The position numbers and the translations under genes were made by a program. DNA of 64,000 nucleotides from CAUZIZ01 sp965218775 (GTDB taxonomy: Bacteria; Acidobacteriota; UBA6911; RPQK01; JAJDTT01): positions 62,001 through 126,000 of the forward strand of contig CBDCLS010000005.1 in NCBI GenBank assembly GCA_965218775.1, in the 5' to 3' direction. Under the pieces are notes generated by a model. The model searched no databases, was not told the DNA's origin, and was given only the letters and a program-made list of their open reading frames with translations. Shown piece after piece: positions 7,281 to 14,950 of the stretch (the stretch's first letter is position 1; every line of letters starts with the position of its first letter).

Positions 7281-8570
7281 ATGAAAAACTCGACGCGTCT
7301 GGCTGCCTTGGTTCTGGTCAGTGGGCTGGTGGCCTGCGCGCCGCCGCCCGAGGCCGACCTGGTGATCCGGAACTCCCGGCTCCTGGTCGGAGACGGGAGG
7401 GTCGTCGAGACTGCGACGGTTGTGGTGGACGATGGCCTTATCGTCGCGGTCGGCGAGGAGGTCGGAGATTGGCAGGGACTCGAGGAGATTGATGCCGCTG
7501 GCCGGACAGTGCTACCCGGGCTGATCGATACCCACGTACACCTGCTGGTCCTTGCTGGCAACCGCCGGTGGTATGAAGCAGGCCCTTGGGAGTCCGCCGA
7601 CTCGGTGGCCCGCTACCGCCACGAGCGGCTCCCAAGCATCCTCTCGGCTTTCCTGGCCCAAGGGGTGACGACGATCCGTTCGACCGGGGATCCGTTGCCG
7701 GAAATTTCCGAGGTGCGTGAGGCACTGCTCTCTGGAAGCCTTGAAGGGCCGCGGCTTTTTACCTCGGGACCCGTCCTTGCCGCGAAGGACGGGCACCCGG
7801 CAGTAACGATTTGTGGACGCGGGTCGTCGACCTGGTGCCGCGAAAACCTCGTGCGCGAGCTCCAGGACGCGGAGGGCGCCCGCAAGGCCGTCGCCGAGCT
7901 CGCCGGGAAGGGTGTCGATTTCATCAAGGTCGTCTACGAGAACTTGCTGGGGGCCAAGCTCGAGTTGGCGGTGCTGGAGGCGATCGTCGAGGAAGCGAGG
8001 TCCCGTGACTTGAAAGTCTTCGTTCACGGGATGCCCGGCGAGCTGGCGATCGAGGCGATCGACGCGGGTGCCGACGGCCTTCTCCACTTGCCCATCATCG
8101 ACCCCCACGTGCTGGTCGAAGCAATTGGGGACCACCCGATCTCGAGCACGATGGGGATCTTCACCCCCCTCGAAGACGAGCAGGGGATCCTTCGTAGCCC
8201 GTACGGCGGCAAGTGGAACGAGCGTAGGCAGCAAATGCGCGAATCGATGCTGAAGGCGATCGCGGCTCTCTGGGAAGGCCAAGCCCTCCTGGCCTTCGGC
8301 ACGGACACGCCAATGTTCCCGCCAGAGCAATCCTGGTTCCACGAAGCCGCGGCGCTCCTCGAGGCTGGTCTCACGCCATCGGATGTGTTGGTTATGGCCA
8401 CTCGGAATGCCGCTCGGGCGCTGGGTCTCGAGGACGAGGTCGGAACGCTCGAAACGGGCAAGCGCGCGGACCTGGTGATGGTGGCCGGCCATCCGGACGC
8501 CGATCTTGAGGCGCTGAAAAGCATCGCCCTGGTCGTTAAGAACGGTGTCGTAGTCGTAGATCAGCGCTGA
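7281..8570 (+). CDS. Amidohydrolase-family lipoprotein
   Basis: The protein has about 429 residues from ATG 7281, with an AGGA upstream. The N-terminus is a lipoprotein signal (LAALVLVSGLVAC, lipobox cysteine then APPP). The metal site of the amidohydrolase superfamily is visible: PGLIDTHVHLL (HxH), a lysine in FIKVVYENL, HGMPGE, a histidine in GLLHLP, and AFGTDTPM (metal Asp). The C-terminal DLVMVAGHPDADLEALKSIA is typical of imidazolonepropionase-like members. It would hydrolyse an amide or cyclic amide at the outer or periplasmic face. The substrate is unknown. The frame is open 19 codons upstream of the chosen start, but the signal peptide decides. Confidence 0.88.
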   Translation: MKNSTRLAALVLVSGLVACAPPPEADLVIRNSRLLVGDGRVVETATVVVDDGLIVAVGEEVGDWQGLEEIDAAGRTVLPGLIDTHVHLLVLAGNRRWYEAGPWESADSVARYRHERLPSILSAFLAQGVTTIRSTGDPLPEISEVREALLSGSLEGPRLFTSGPVLAAKDGHPAVTICGRGSSTWCRENLVRELQDAEGARKAVAELAGKGVDFIKVVYENLLGAKLELAVLEAIVEEARSRDLKVFVHGMPGELAIEAIDAGADGLLHLPIIDPHVLVEAIGDHPISSTMGIFTPLEDEQGILRSPYGGKWNERRQQMRESMLKAIAALWEGQALLAFGTDTPMFPPEQSWFHEAAALLEAGLTPSDVLVMATRNAARALGLEDEVGTLETGKRADLVMVAGHPDADLEALKSIALVVKNGVVVVDQR

Positions 8571-8731
8571 GCTTCGAGACGATCCGGTAGGTCCGAACAG
8601 TTGAGGCGTCAGGTCAGGTCCTGTCGCCTTCAGCATAGAAAGGCGACACCCCGGAATTGAAGCTAGGTGTTTCTGCACAGGGTCGAAAGATAAGGGTCGC
8701 TGATCGCTTAGAAGTGGTTTTGTTGAGACAT

Positions 8732-8760
8732 TTGATGGGTGTTTCACATCCTTTTATAAT
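8732..8760 (+). promoter_or_regulatory. Candidate sigma70-type promoter
   Basis: TTGATG (8732-8737), 17 bases, then a perfect TATAAT (8755-8760). The predicted transcription start falls about four bases before the ATG at 8771, which would make that mRNA nearly leaderless. Confidence 0.4.
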
Positions 8761-8770
8761 GGGAAGTGCT

Positions 8771-9136
8771 ATGAGAAACAGAATCGGGCCTGTATTTGTT
8801 GTAATGCTCCTGTGCGTGTCCGGGCTAACTTTTGGGGCAACAAAGGCGGACAGCAAGGTTAATCACGAGGTTATGGCCAGCGGGGATCTGCGACTCAGAG
8901 AATCACCGACCAGCGGGTTTTTTATTATCAGTCGGGGTAAAGAAGTGGGTCTGATAAAAGAAGGAGAGTACCTGAAAGTAGTTCGCGAAGAGACCAGAAA
9001 CCCCCTCTTTGGGCCGGTCGAGAAGTGGCTTGAGGTAGAACGAATGAACCCCTCTCCAAGTGAGAAGAAAAGAGGGTGGGTCTACGATGGCATAATACAA
9101 AAAGACGGCAAACCTTATTTGGAAATAGTACAGTAA
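8771..9136 (+). CDS. Small exported SH3-like protein
   Basis: A 121-residue product starting MRNRIGPVFVVMLLCVSGLT with cleavage near TFGATKA, so it is exported. The mature part, ASGDLRLRESPTSGFFIISR through IKEGEYLKVVREE and WLEVE to GWVYDG, follows the pattern of bacterial SH3 domains. It may bind cell wall or a protein partner. The ATG at 8759 is an alternative start. The segment is AT-richer than the flanking genes. It has no operon partners. Confidence 0.6.
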   Translation: MRNRIGPVFVVMLLCVSGLTFGATKADSKVNHEVMASGDLRLRESPTSGFFIISRGKEVGLIKEGEYLKVVREETRNPLFGPVEKWLEVERMNPSPSEKKRGWVYDGIIQKDGKPYLEIVQ

Positions 9137-9627
9137 GGCTCGTTGGGCGTTTATGTTCCAAGAGGCCGGATCGGTTCTCTCCGAACCACCTATCTTTCCT
9201 CTGCAAGCTAAAGTCTGGGTGCTCTGTTTCTTCGCTTACTTCTCAGGCATCTTCATACGAAGTTACGTCTTACCAGGAAACAGTGAACCCTTAAGGAAGC
9301 AGCTCGCACTGGGAGTTCCCATCTCCTTGGGTATAAGTAGGTACATTGGTACCTACACTGGCGATGCCGTCCGCCCTGTCTTCTAGTGTAGGTTCCTTTC
9401 TAGTTTCTCTTGGGGTAATAATGGAACATGGGATGGTGTTGCCGGAGGCAGGAGCTAGAGTTCTAAGAAGGCTCGGCGAGACAGAGACAGTGCCTCACGT
9501 CGGAGAACAAACACCATCTATTGACCCCGCTGGGGATGCAGAGGGATCAGATTTGGACGTGAGTTCCTCCCAATAGACCTACCCATCCCACCTCAAACCC
9601 GTAACGTGAGAAGAGTTCGTGTCAAGA
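9137..9627. other. Gap with no supported gene
   Basis: An ORF at 9153-9386 carries one hydrophobic stretch (VWVLCFFAYFSGIFI) but has no ribosome site or recognisable family. I treat it as unsupported. No repeats were noticed. Confidence 0.5.
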
Positions 9628-9665
9628 GGGGTGCAATTAAACAAAGGTACCAAATCCGTCATAGC
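9628..9665 (+). repeat. Tn3-type left inverted repeat
   Basis: A 38-base terminus starting GGGG, as in most Tn3 elements. The resolvase stub's stop codon lies immediately inside it. Confidence 0.88.
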
Positions 9666-9839
9666 CTAGGTCAAATATCGGAACACGGTCCTTTCGCTGA
9701 CAGCGAGTGCATTTGCAATCTCCGGAATCGTCAATCCCTGCTTCCTGAGCTGCCCCGCCCGGGTGGGCTTTGATCTGGTGGTACCTTTCTGCCTGCCGCG
9801 ATAAACCCCTCGATTTTTGGCCACAGCGATTCCTGCTTG
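9666..9839 (-). pseudogene. Serine resolvase, C-terminal fragment
   Basis: About 57 codons ending at 9666 read GIAVAKNRGVYRGRQKGTTR, then LRKQGLTIPEIANALAVSER and TVFRYLT. These are the hinge and helix-turn-helix of a Tn3-type resolvase/invertase. The catalytic N-terminal domain with its serine is absent, and upstream codons (to 9977) are unrelated. Cointegrate resolution would need another resolvase or host recombination. Confidence 0.82.
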
Positions 9840-9980
9840 GCAGTACACTCGGGATGCTGAAAGCCCGATCTTTCGCACTCGGTGTCGGCAGAAATCTCTG
9901 GAAACCCTATTTGTCATCCCCAAGACTGACGAAAGTAGGGCCACGCCTGGCGCGTGCTTGGGTGGGGAGGGAGGCATGAA

Positions 9981-12900
9981 ATGCCACGGATGAGCATTCT
10001 AACTGCGAACGAGAAGGAGGCCTTTGAGTCGCCTCCGGTGTTCAATGCCGCTGAGCGGAAACGATTCTTCGACACGCCACCTCGTATTGAAGCCACAATT
10101 CGCTCGCTCCGAAGACCGACCAATCAGATTTGGTTCCTGTTGATGCTCGGCTATTTCAAGGCAACCAAGCAGTTTTATCGCAGTCAGTTCCATAACGGTG
10201 ACCTGTACTTTGTAGCTCGTCGCCTGGGCTATTTCCCCGAGGTGGTGGAGATGCGTTCGCTGGATGAAGCGACCTACCGCCGGTATCGAAGCGAGATTCT
10301 CGAATACCTTGGCTTCAGGCCTTTCCGCACGGCTGCCCAGCAGGAGTTGGTGAATCACCTCGAACCGATGGTCCGCTGCCAGGCTCGGCCCAAGTTTATG
10401 CTGCTACGAGCGCTGGACTTCTTGGAGCAGCGAAAGGTCGAGATTCCAACTTTGCGAACGCTCAGCGACATCATCCTTGGGGAAATTCGACAGCACCGCA
10501 GCCGGTTGAATCAGTGCGTTGACAGAGCGTTGTCTGTGAATGCCCGCTCTCTAGTAGAGGACCTGCTCGACAAGTCTGGTGGCGACGATGACGCATCGCG
10601 GAAGTTTCAGCGTTATCGCCTGACGTTGCTCAAGCGAGTTTCACAATCGACCAAGGTCAAGAAAATCCGAGCGGCCGTTGAAGACCTGCTAACGCTCCGC
10701 GAGTTGTTTGCCCAAGTTGAATCGGTGTTTGTGTCCCTTGACCTCAGTCACGAGGGCGTGCGGTACTACGCACACTCGGTCCTCAAATCGCAAATCTTCC
10801 AGGTCGCACGTCGGCAAGAAGACGATCGGTATCTTCATCTTGTCTGCTTTATTGCGCACCAGTATCTGAGGATGCAGGACACGCTCGTCGACATTTTCCT
10901 GCAATCGGTCCAGACCTCGGTTAACGCCTGCAGCCGTCAACATAAGGAAGCTTACTACCAAGGCCGCGCGACACGTCGCCGTTCGTTGCGAGAGTTCGCC
11001 GTATCTGTCAGCAAGCATGCCTTGAATCCTCTCTCGGAAATCGAATCGATCGCCTTTGATGTGGGCCTGGATGAGGCCCAAAAAGTTGAGCAGATTCAGT
11101 CGGTTCTTTCGTCCCGAGGACAAGAGAGGAGACGGGTTGTGGAGCAGGTCCGCCAGCTGCAGCAACAAGCGCAGCACGAGCTGGAGGATGCCGAGTTCCT
11201 CGACCTACTGCAGGCCAGGTCACTTAAGCTACAGAACAAGGCATCCGAGATTGCCAAACACGTCCAATTCGATGGCCGAGGTGAACTGACGACCGCAATT
11301 GACCACTTTCGTGAGAAGAACGGAGTCATCGGCCAAAGTGCCCCACGCGAGTTTCTCACCGATGAGGAACAGCGTGCCGTTCTCGATGAATCGGGCCAGC
11401 TGCGAATCTCGCTTTACAAGGCTTTGCTGTTCCTCAAGATGGCGGACGCCATAAAGGCGGGTGCGCTGAACGTGCCATGTTCGCACCGGTACCGGTCGCT
11501 TGATGACTACCTGATTTCTACTCAACGATGGTGCGTCGAGTCTGATGCCTTGCTTCGCCAAGCCGACCTGTCCGTGGCCGCGGAGTGCGACGTGATGCTC
11601 GCAGGACTCTACGAGACCGTAGGCGAACAGTATGAACGGACAAACCAATCGCTGCTGAGCGGGGAGAACGATCATGTCCAGTTCCGTAAGGATGGCTCGT
11701 TCATCGTCTCCACGCCGCGCAGCGACGCCAAGGAGATCGAGAGGGCGCAGAGCGTGTTCCCTGACAAGCGGTATATCTCGCTCCTAGAGGTGTTGGCCAC
11801 AGTCCAGCGTGTGACCGGATTCATTGATGAGTTCCATCACTGGCAGACCAAGTACAATCGGCCCAAGCCACCCGACAGCACGTTCTTTGCGGGCATCATC
11901 GGCTATGGATGCAACATCGGGCCGCGGAAGATTGCCCGGATCTCCAACCTCATCAGCGAGTCGGAGCTGGACAACACGGTCAACTGGTATTTCTCGCTCG
12001 ACAATCTCCACGCCGCTAACGAGCGGGTGCTGAGGTTCTTGGACCAGCTCCCGTTGCCGAATCTCTACCGCGGAGACCCGGAGCGGCTCCACACTTCGAG
12101 CGATGGCCAGAAATACGAGGTCTCCGTCGATTCATTGAACGCCAACCACTCCTTCAAGTATTTCGGTCAGGGGCGCGGCGTTAGCAGCTACAACTTCATC
12201 GACGAGCGGCACTTCCTGTTCTACTCAACTGTCATCTCATCGGCCGAACGCGAGGCAGCCTATGTGATGGATGGTCTGCTGCACAACGACGTCGTCAAGA
12301 GCGATATCCACTCCACCGATACCCATGGCTATACGGAGATCTTGTTCGGCGTGATGCACCTGCTGGGATTTACCTACGCTCCACGAATCAAGAATCTCAA
12401 GGAGCAACGAATCTACGCGTTCCCAAATCAACGACGGCGACAGTACCAGGACCGCGACTATCGCCTCCTGCCAGACGGTTACATCAACACCCGGCTCATC
12501 CAAGACAACTGGCAGGACATCTTGCGATTTGTGGCTACGATCAAGCTCAAGGACACAACCGCCTCGCAGCTGTTTAAGCGGCTAAACTCTTACTCGAAGC
12601 AACATCCGCTCTACCGAAGCCTGAAGGAGTTCGGCAAAATCCCCAAGTCGGTTTTTGTGCTCCAGTACGTCGACAGCGTCGAGCTGCGGCAGTCCATCGA
12701 GCGTCAGCTAAACAAGGCCGAAAGCTCAAACCGCTTCTCACGAGCTGTCAGCTTCGGCAACAGTCAGGAGTTTCTGCAGGGCGAGAAGTCCGAGCAAGAG
12801 ATCGCCGAATCGTGCCGCCGCCTCATCAAGAACGCCATCATCTGCTGGAACTACCTCTACCTCTCGCAACGAATCCTCGACGAAGACGACAGGGAACGGC

Positions 12901-13049
12901 GGCAGGCCCTAGTCGCCGCCATCCGAGCCGGATCGGTCGTTGCCTGGCAGCACATCAACCTGCACGGCGAGTACGATTTCGCGGCCGAGAAGCTGCAAGA
13001 TTCGGTCGGTCTAGAAGTGCCCAAAACCCGTCAGCTCGAGGTGGGCTGA
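9981..13049 (+). CDS. tnpA: Tn3-family transposase TnpA
   Basis: About 1022 residues, the full family length. The start ATG at 9981 follows GGGAGG at good spacing. An upstream GTG at 9954 is less likely. The N-terminal half is the DUF4158-type domain (ESPPVFNAAERKRFFDTPP). The C-terminal half holds the DDE core: RLHTSSDGQKYEV, FIDERHFLFYSTVISSAERE, IHSTDTHGYTEILFGVMHLL, then the C-terminal AWQHINLHGEYDF. It cuts and joins the 38-bp ends in replicative transposition. The reading frame is intact, so the element could still be mobile if cointegrates are resolved. Confidence 0.97.
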   Translation: MPRMSILTANEKEAFESPPVFNAAERKRFFDTPPRIEATIRSLRRPTNQIWFLLMLGYFKATKQFYRSQFHNGDLYFVARRLGYFPEVVEMRSLDEATYRRYRSEILEYLGFRPFRTAAQQELVNHLEPMVRCQARPKFMLLRALDFLEQRKVEIPTLRTLSDIILGEIRQHRSRLNQCVDRALSVNARSLVEDLLDKSGGDDDASRKFQRYRLTLLKRVSQSTKVKKIRAAVEDLLTLRELFAQVESVFVSLDLSHEGVRYYAHSVLKSQIFQVARRQEDDRYLHLVCFIAHQYLRMQDTLVDIFLQSVQTSVNACSRQHKEAYYQGRATRRRSLREFAVSVSKHALNPLSEIESIAFDVGLDEAQKVEQIQSVLSSRGQERRRVVEQVRQLQQQAQHELEDAEFLDLLQARSLKLQNKASEIAKHVQFDGRGELTTAIDHFREKNGVIGQSAPREFLTDEEQRAVLDESGQLRISLYKALLFLKMADAIKAGALNVPCSHRYRSLDDYLISTQRWCVESDALLRQADLSVAAECDVMLAGLYETVGEQYERTNQSLLSGENDHVQFRKDGSFIVSTPRSDAKEIERAQSVFPDKRYISLLEVLATVQRVTGFIDEFHHWQTKYNRPKPPDSTFFAGIIGYGCNIGPRKIARISNLISESELDNTVNWYFSLDNLHAANERVLRFLDQLPLPNLYRGDPERLHTSSDGQKYEVSVDSLNANHSFKYFGQGRGVSSYNFIDERHFLFYSTVISSAEREAAYVMDGLLHNDVVKSDIHSTDTHGYTEILFGVMHLLGFTYAPRIKNLKEQRIYAFPNQRRRQYQDRDYRLLPDGYINTRLIQDNWQDILRFVATIKLKDTTASQLFKRLNSYSKQHPLYRSLKEFGKIPKSVFVLQYVDSVELRQSIERQLNKAESSNRFSRAVSFGNSQEFLQGEKSEQEIAESCRRLIKNAIICWNYLYLSQRILDEDDRERRQALVAAIRAGSVVAWQHINLHGEYDFAAEKLQDSVGLEVPKTRQLEVG

Positions 13050-13106
13050 AACTGGGAGTACGGCTTTCGGCACAAACACTAGCGGAAATGAAGGTTAGCC
13101 GTGGTC

Positions 13107-13144
13107 GCTATGACGGATTCGGTACCTTTGTTTAATTGCACCCG
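13107..13144 (-). repeat. Tn3-type right inverted repeat
   Basis: Starts GCTATGACGGATTCGG on the plus strand and ends at ...GCACCCG. It mirrors 9628-9665 with two differences. Confidence 0.88.
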
Positions 13145-13317
13145 ACATGCGCCGCGAGCCCAACTCGAAGGACGGGCGAAACAACCCCTCTCAACTTCAG
13201 AACCGAAGTGATTGACAGGTCGGGCTTTAGAGCTGCCGTTCATTCGTGGAAGCCGCGTACAGCTGACGGCCTGATGACCGAAACCGTAGGTTTTCGTTCA
13301 AATGCTCCCGCTGGTCC

Positions 13318-13446
13318 GGGTTACGCTAGCAACGGTGCAGAATCCAACGCTAAGGCCTGCTGGTGCTGATGGTACCTGCGTGAAGAGAGGGGATAGGGGT
13401 GGCGAAAAAACTATAGTCCGGTAGACACCTTAAGCGTAGAAAAAGT
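13318..13446. repeat. Dispersed repeat R1, copy 3 (truncated by hicA junction)
   Basis: Nearly identical to copy 1 from gggttacg through taagcgtagaaaaa, then it stops abruptly where hicA sequence begins. The last codons and stop of hicA lie inside the repeat. Confidence 0.85.
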
Positions 13447-13651
13447 ATCGCTCCCGGCTCATCCCAGAGGTGCGCAACAGGTTCTTGATGATGAAGACCG
13501 GCACCTGGTTGTACATGGGAATCACCACGGGACGCGTGACTCCGGCCTTGGTGTAGATCAGGTGATCGCCCTTCTGGCGATTGAAGGTGAAGCCATCTTC
13601 CTCAAACACCCGAACCAGGTTCCGGTAATGGGTCGGGGCAATCCGCGCCAT
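13430..13651 (-). CDS. hicA: HicA-family toxin, C-terminus replaced by repeat sequence
   Basis: A 73-residue protein. HicA toxins are small double-stranded-RNA-binding-fold mRNA interferases. The family features are visible: FEEDGFTFNRQKGDHLIYTK with the catalytic-type histidine, RPVVIPMYNQVP, and IKNLLRTSGMSRERYF. Relatives usually continue ERYFEL-x(2-6). Here the frame passes into repeat R1 and ends FYA-stop, so the last few native residues are lost. It is probably still folded. It begins directly after hicB (stop and start abut), so the two are cotranscribed and translationally coupled. Confidence 0.85.
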   Translation of the reverse strand: MARIAPTHYRNLVRVFEEDGFTFNRQKGDHLIYTKAGVTRPVVIPMYNQVPVFIIKNLLRTSGMSRERYFFYA

Positions 13652-13942
13652 TCACTTGAGGCTCACGGTTACGTGATCAAGTGAAACGAACTTTTTGAGC
13701 GGCCGCCAGGTGCCCGCAGCCCGCTCAAAGCCGGCCTCCTCGAGGATCTCCCCGAGCGTGCCCATCTCCTCACTCGTTTCTAGAAAGCCCTCGATGGCGT
13801 CGCGGATGTTCCGGCGGGCTTCCTCTGGAGTATCACCGCAGCTGGAGAGGTCGAGCTCGGGCACGTAGGCAATATAAACCTCCCCCTCTTGGAAGAGGTG
13901 GGCAGTGAAGGGAAGGTCTTTGATGGAATAGGACTGTGTCAT
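13652..13942 (-). CDS. hicB: HicB-family antitoxin
   Basis: A 96-residue partner of HicA. The HicB partial RNase-H-like fold is recognisable in FTAHLFQEGEVYIAYVPELD followed by LSSCGDTPEEARRNIRDAIE. No DNA-binding C-terminal domain is obvious, and the C-terminal third (GFERAAGTWRPLKKFV) is typical of the short class. It lies first in the operon, as is common in hicBA loci. It would neutralise HicA and may repress its own promoter. Confidence 0.85.
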   Translation of the reverse strand: MTQSYSIKDLPFTAHLFQEGEVYIAYVPELDLSSCGDTPEEARRNIRDAIEGFLETSEEMGTLGEILEEAGFERAAGTWRPLKKFVSLDHVTVSLK

Positions 13943-14041
13943 GTTCTAGTTCAATCGTAGCGGACACCAGGGAATCGGTCAATTGAGCGATGCTTGGGTA
14001 AGGTCGAGAACTGATCGCCCCTTATAGGGGTACTGACCATA

Positions 14042-14516
14042 TTCGTGCAAAAATATACTCTAAGGGACAGCGGCCCTTACTGGGCCTTCACCATTTCCCG
14101 CCGGAGCACGTACTGTCCGTAGCGCGTCACGTTCTCCCAGCCGATCGGGCTCACGTGCGAGAGGAGATCCAGCCTGAGCAGGGCCAGCTCCTCCTCACTG
14201 GCGTCGCCAATGACGCGCTCGATCTCCTTGGTCTGCCAGTAGATGATCGCAGCCAGGATGAGGAGTAGGCAGCTCGCCGTCGCCATCTGCTGCTGGAAGT
14301 CTCTCCCGTCCGCCCGACCGAGCTTGCCGTAGAAGACACTCCGGGCCAGGGCGTGCAGTTCCTCCAACTTCAAAAGCCCCTGCCGGACCCGCCGCCGCAA
14401 CTCCGGCTGGGACAAGTACTCCAGGATGAATTCAGTCTTGGAGACCCGACCCAGCTCGCGGGTTGCGCGGTAGAAATTAAACGCTAAGAGTTGCTAAGAG
14501 TATATTTTTGCACGAA
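14042..14516. mobile_element. Small element bounded by 23-bp inverted repeats, carrying a transposase fragment
   Basis: TTCGTGCAAAAATATACTCT at 14042 is repeated inverted at the right end (AGAGTATATTTTTGCACGAA, ending 14516), with one further mismatch inward. The 475-bp interval holds only the Tn3-type TnpA C-terminal fragment. It is a defective derivative that may have been mobilised in trans. No target duplication is evident. Confidence 0.65.
14077..14478 (-). pseudogene. Tn3-family transposase, C-terminal fragment
   Basis: The open frame reads FYRATRELGRVSKTEFILEY at its start, then LSQPELRRRVRQGLLKLEEL, the QMATASCLLLILAAIIYWQ helix, and SHVSPIGWENVTRYGQYVLR. This is the end of the DDE domain and the tail of a Tn3-family transposase. 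The enzyme's first ~850 residues and the start codon are missing. It is not derived from the intact tnpA at 9981, whose residues differ. Confidence 0.82.
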
Positions 14517-14580
14517 GATGGTTGGTACCCCAAGGGCTGCGTCTGGAATGATGCTGTAACCAGCTGGCGCCAGGCTGTTT

Positions 14581-14937
14581 CTAGTCCACAGAAACCACGA
14601 GCTCATCACCCTCGACTGTCACCGGAAAGGTCCTGACGCGGACACCCGGGTTGCAGAGTGCCTCGCCGGTCTTGATGTCGAATTCCCAGTTGTGCCAGGG
14701 GCATTTGAGAATTTCGCTCTCACGCTGATAGGAAACCTGATAAGGACGGTCGGAGACGACCAGCGGACGCAATCGGCCTTTGCAGAGAGGGCCTCCCTGG
14801 TGGGGGCAGAGGTTCTTGAGCGCGTAAAAGCGCCCCCCGACGTTGAAAACCCCAAGGCTCGTTTTCTTCCCCAGAGAGACGATTTTCACCTCGCCTGGAT
14901 GCAGATCCTTTGCCTTTCCAACGACACGGCGGCGCAT
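14581..14937 (-). CDS. Rieske [2Fe-2S] ferredoxin-like protein
   Basis: From ATG 14937 the product has 118 residues, MRRRVVGKAKDLHPGEVKIV and so on. The Rieske ligands are clear: CPHQGGPL (C-x-H) and CPWHNWEF (C-x2-H). Such small Rieske proteins pass electrons to oxygenases or act as nitrite-reductase-like small subunits. The ATG follows the stop of the upstream amidohydrolase gene by 13 bases, so the two form an operon and the ferredoxin probably serves that pathway. The frame is open upstream, but that part overlaps the amidohydrolase gene. Confidence 0.9.
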   Translation of the reverse strand: MRRRVVGKAKDLHPGEVKIVSLGKKTSLGVFNVGGRFYALKNLCPHQGGPLCKGRLRPLVVSDRPYQVSYQRESEILKCPWHNWEFDIKTGEALCNPGVRVRTFPVTVEGDELVVSVD

Positions 14938-14950
14938 CTCTGAACCTCTG

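Larger units (their letters stand above)
9628..13144 (+). mobile_element. Tn3-family transposon with 38-bp terminal inverted repeats
   Basis: The ends 9628-9665 and 13107-13144 are inverted copies differing at only two positions (GGGGTGCAATTAAACAAAGG... against its complement ...TTGTTTAATTGCACCCG). The 3.5-kb unit holds a full-length tnpA and only the C-terminal stub of a resolvase. No 5-bp target duplication is visible (left flank caaga, right flank acatg), so the element is old or rearranged. No cargo genes. Confidence 0.9.

Noticed and set aside
7512..8747. 411-codon antisense open frame
   Set aside because: Opposite the amidohydrolase gene; residues look random and no start signal is present.
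9153..9386. 77-codon ORF with one hydrophobic stretch
   Set aside because: No ribosome site, no family, no conserved neighbours visible; kept only as part of the gap description.
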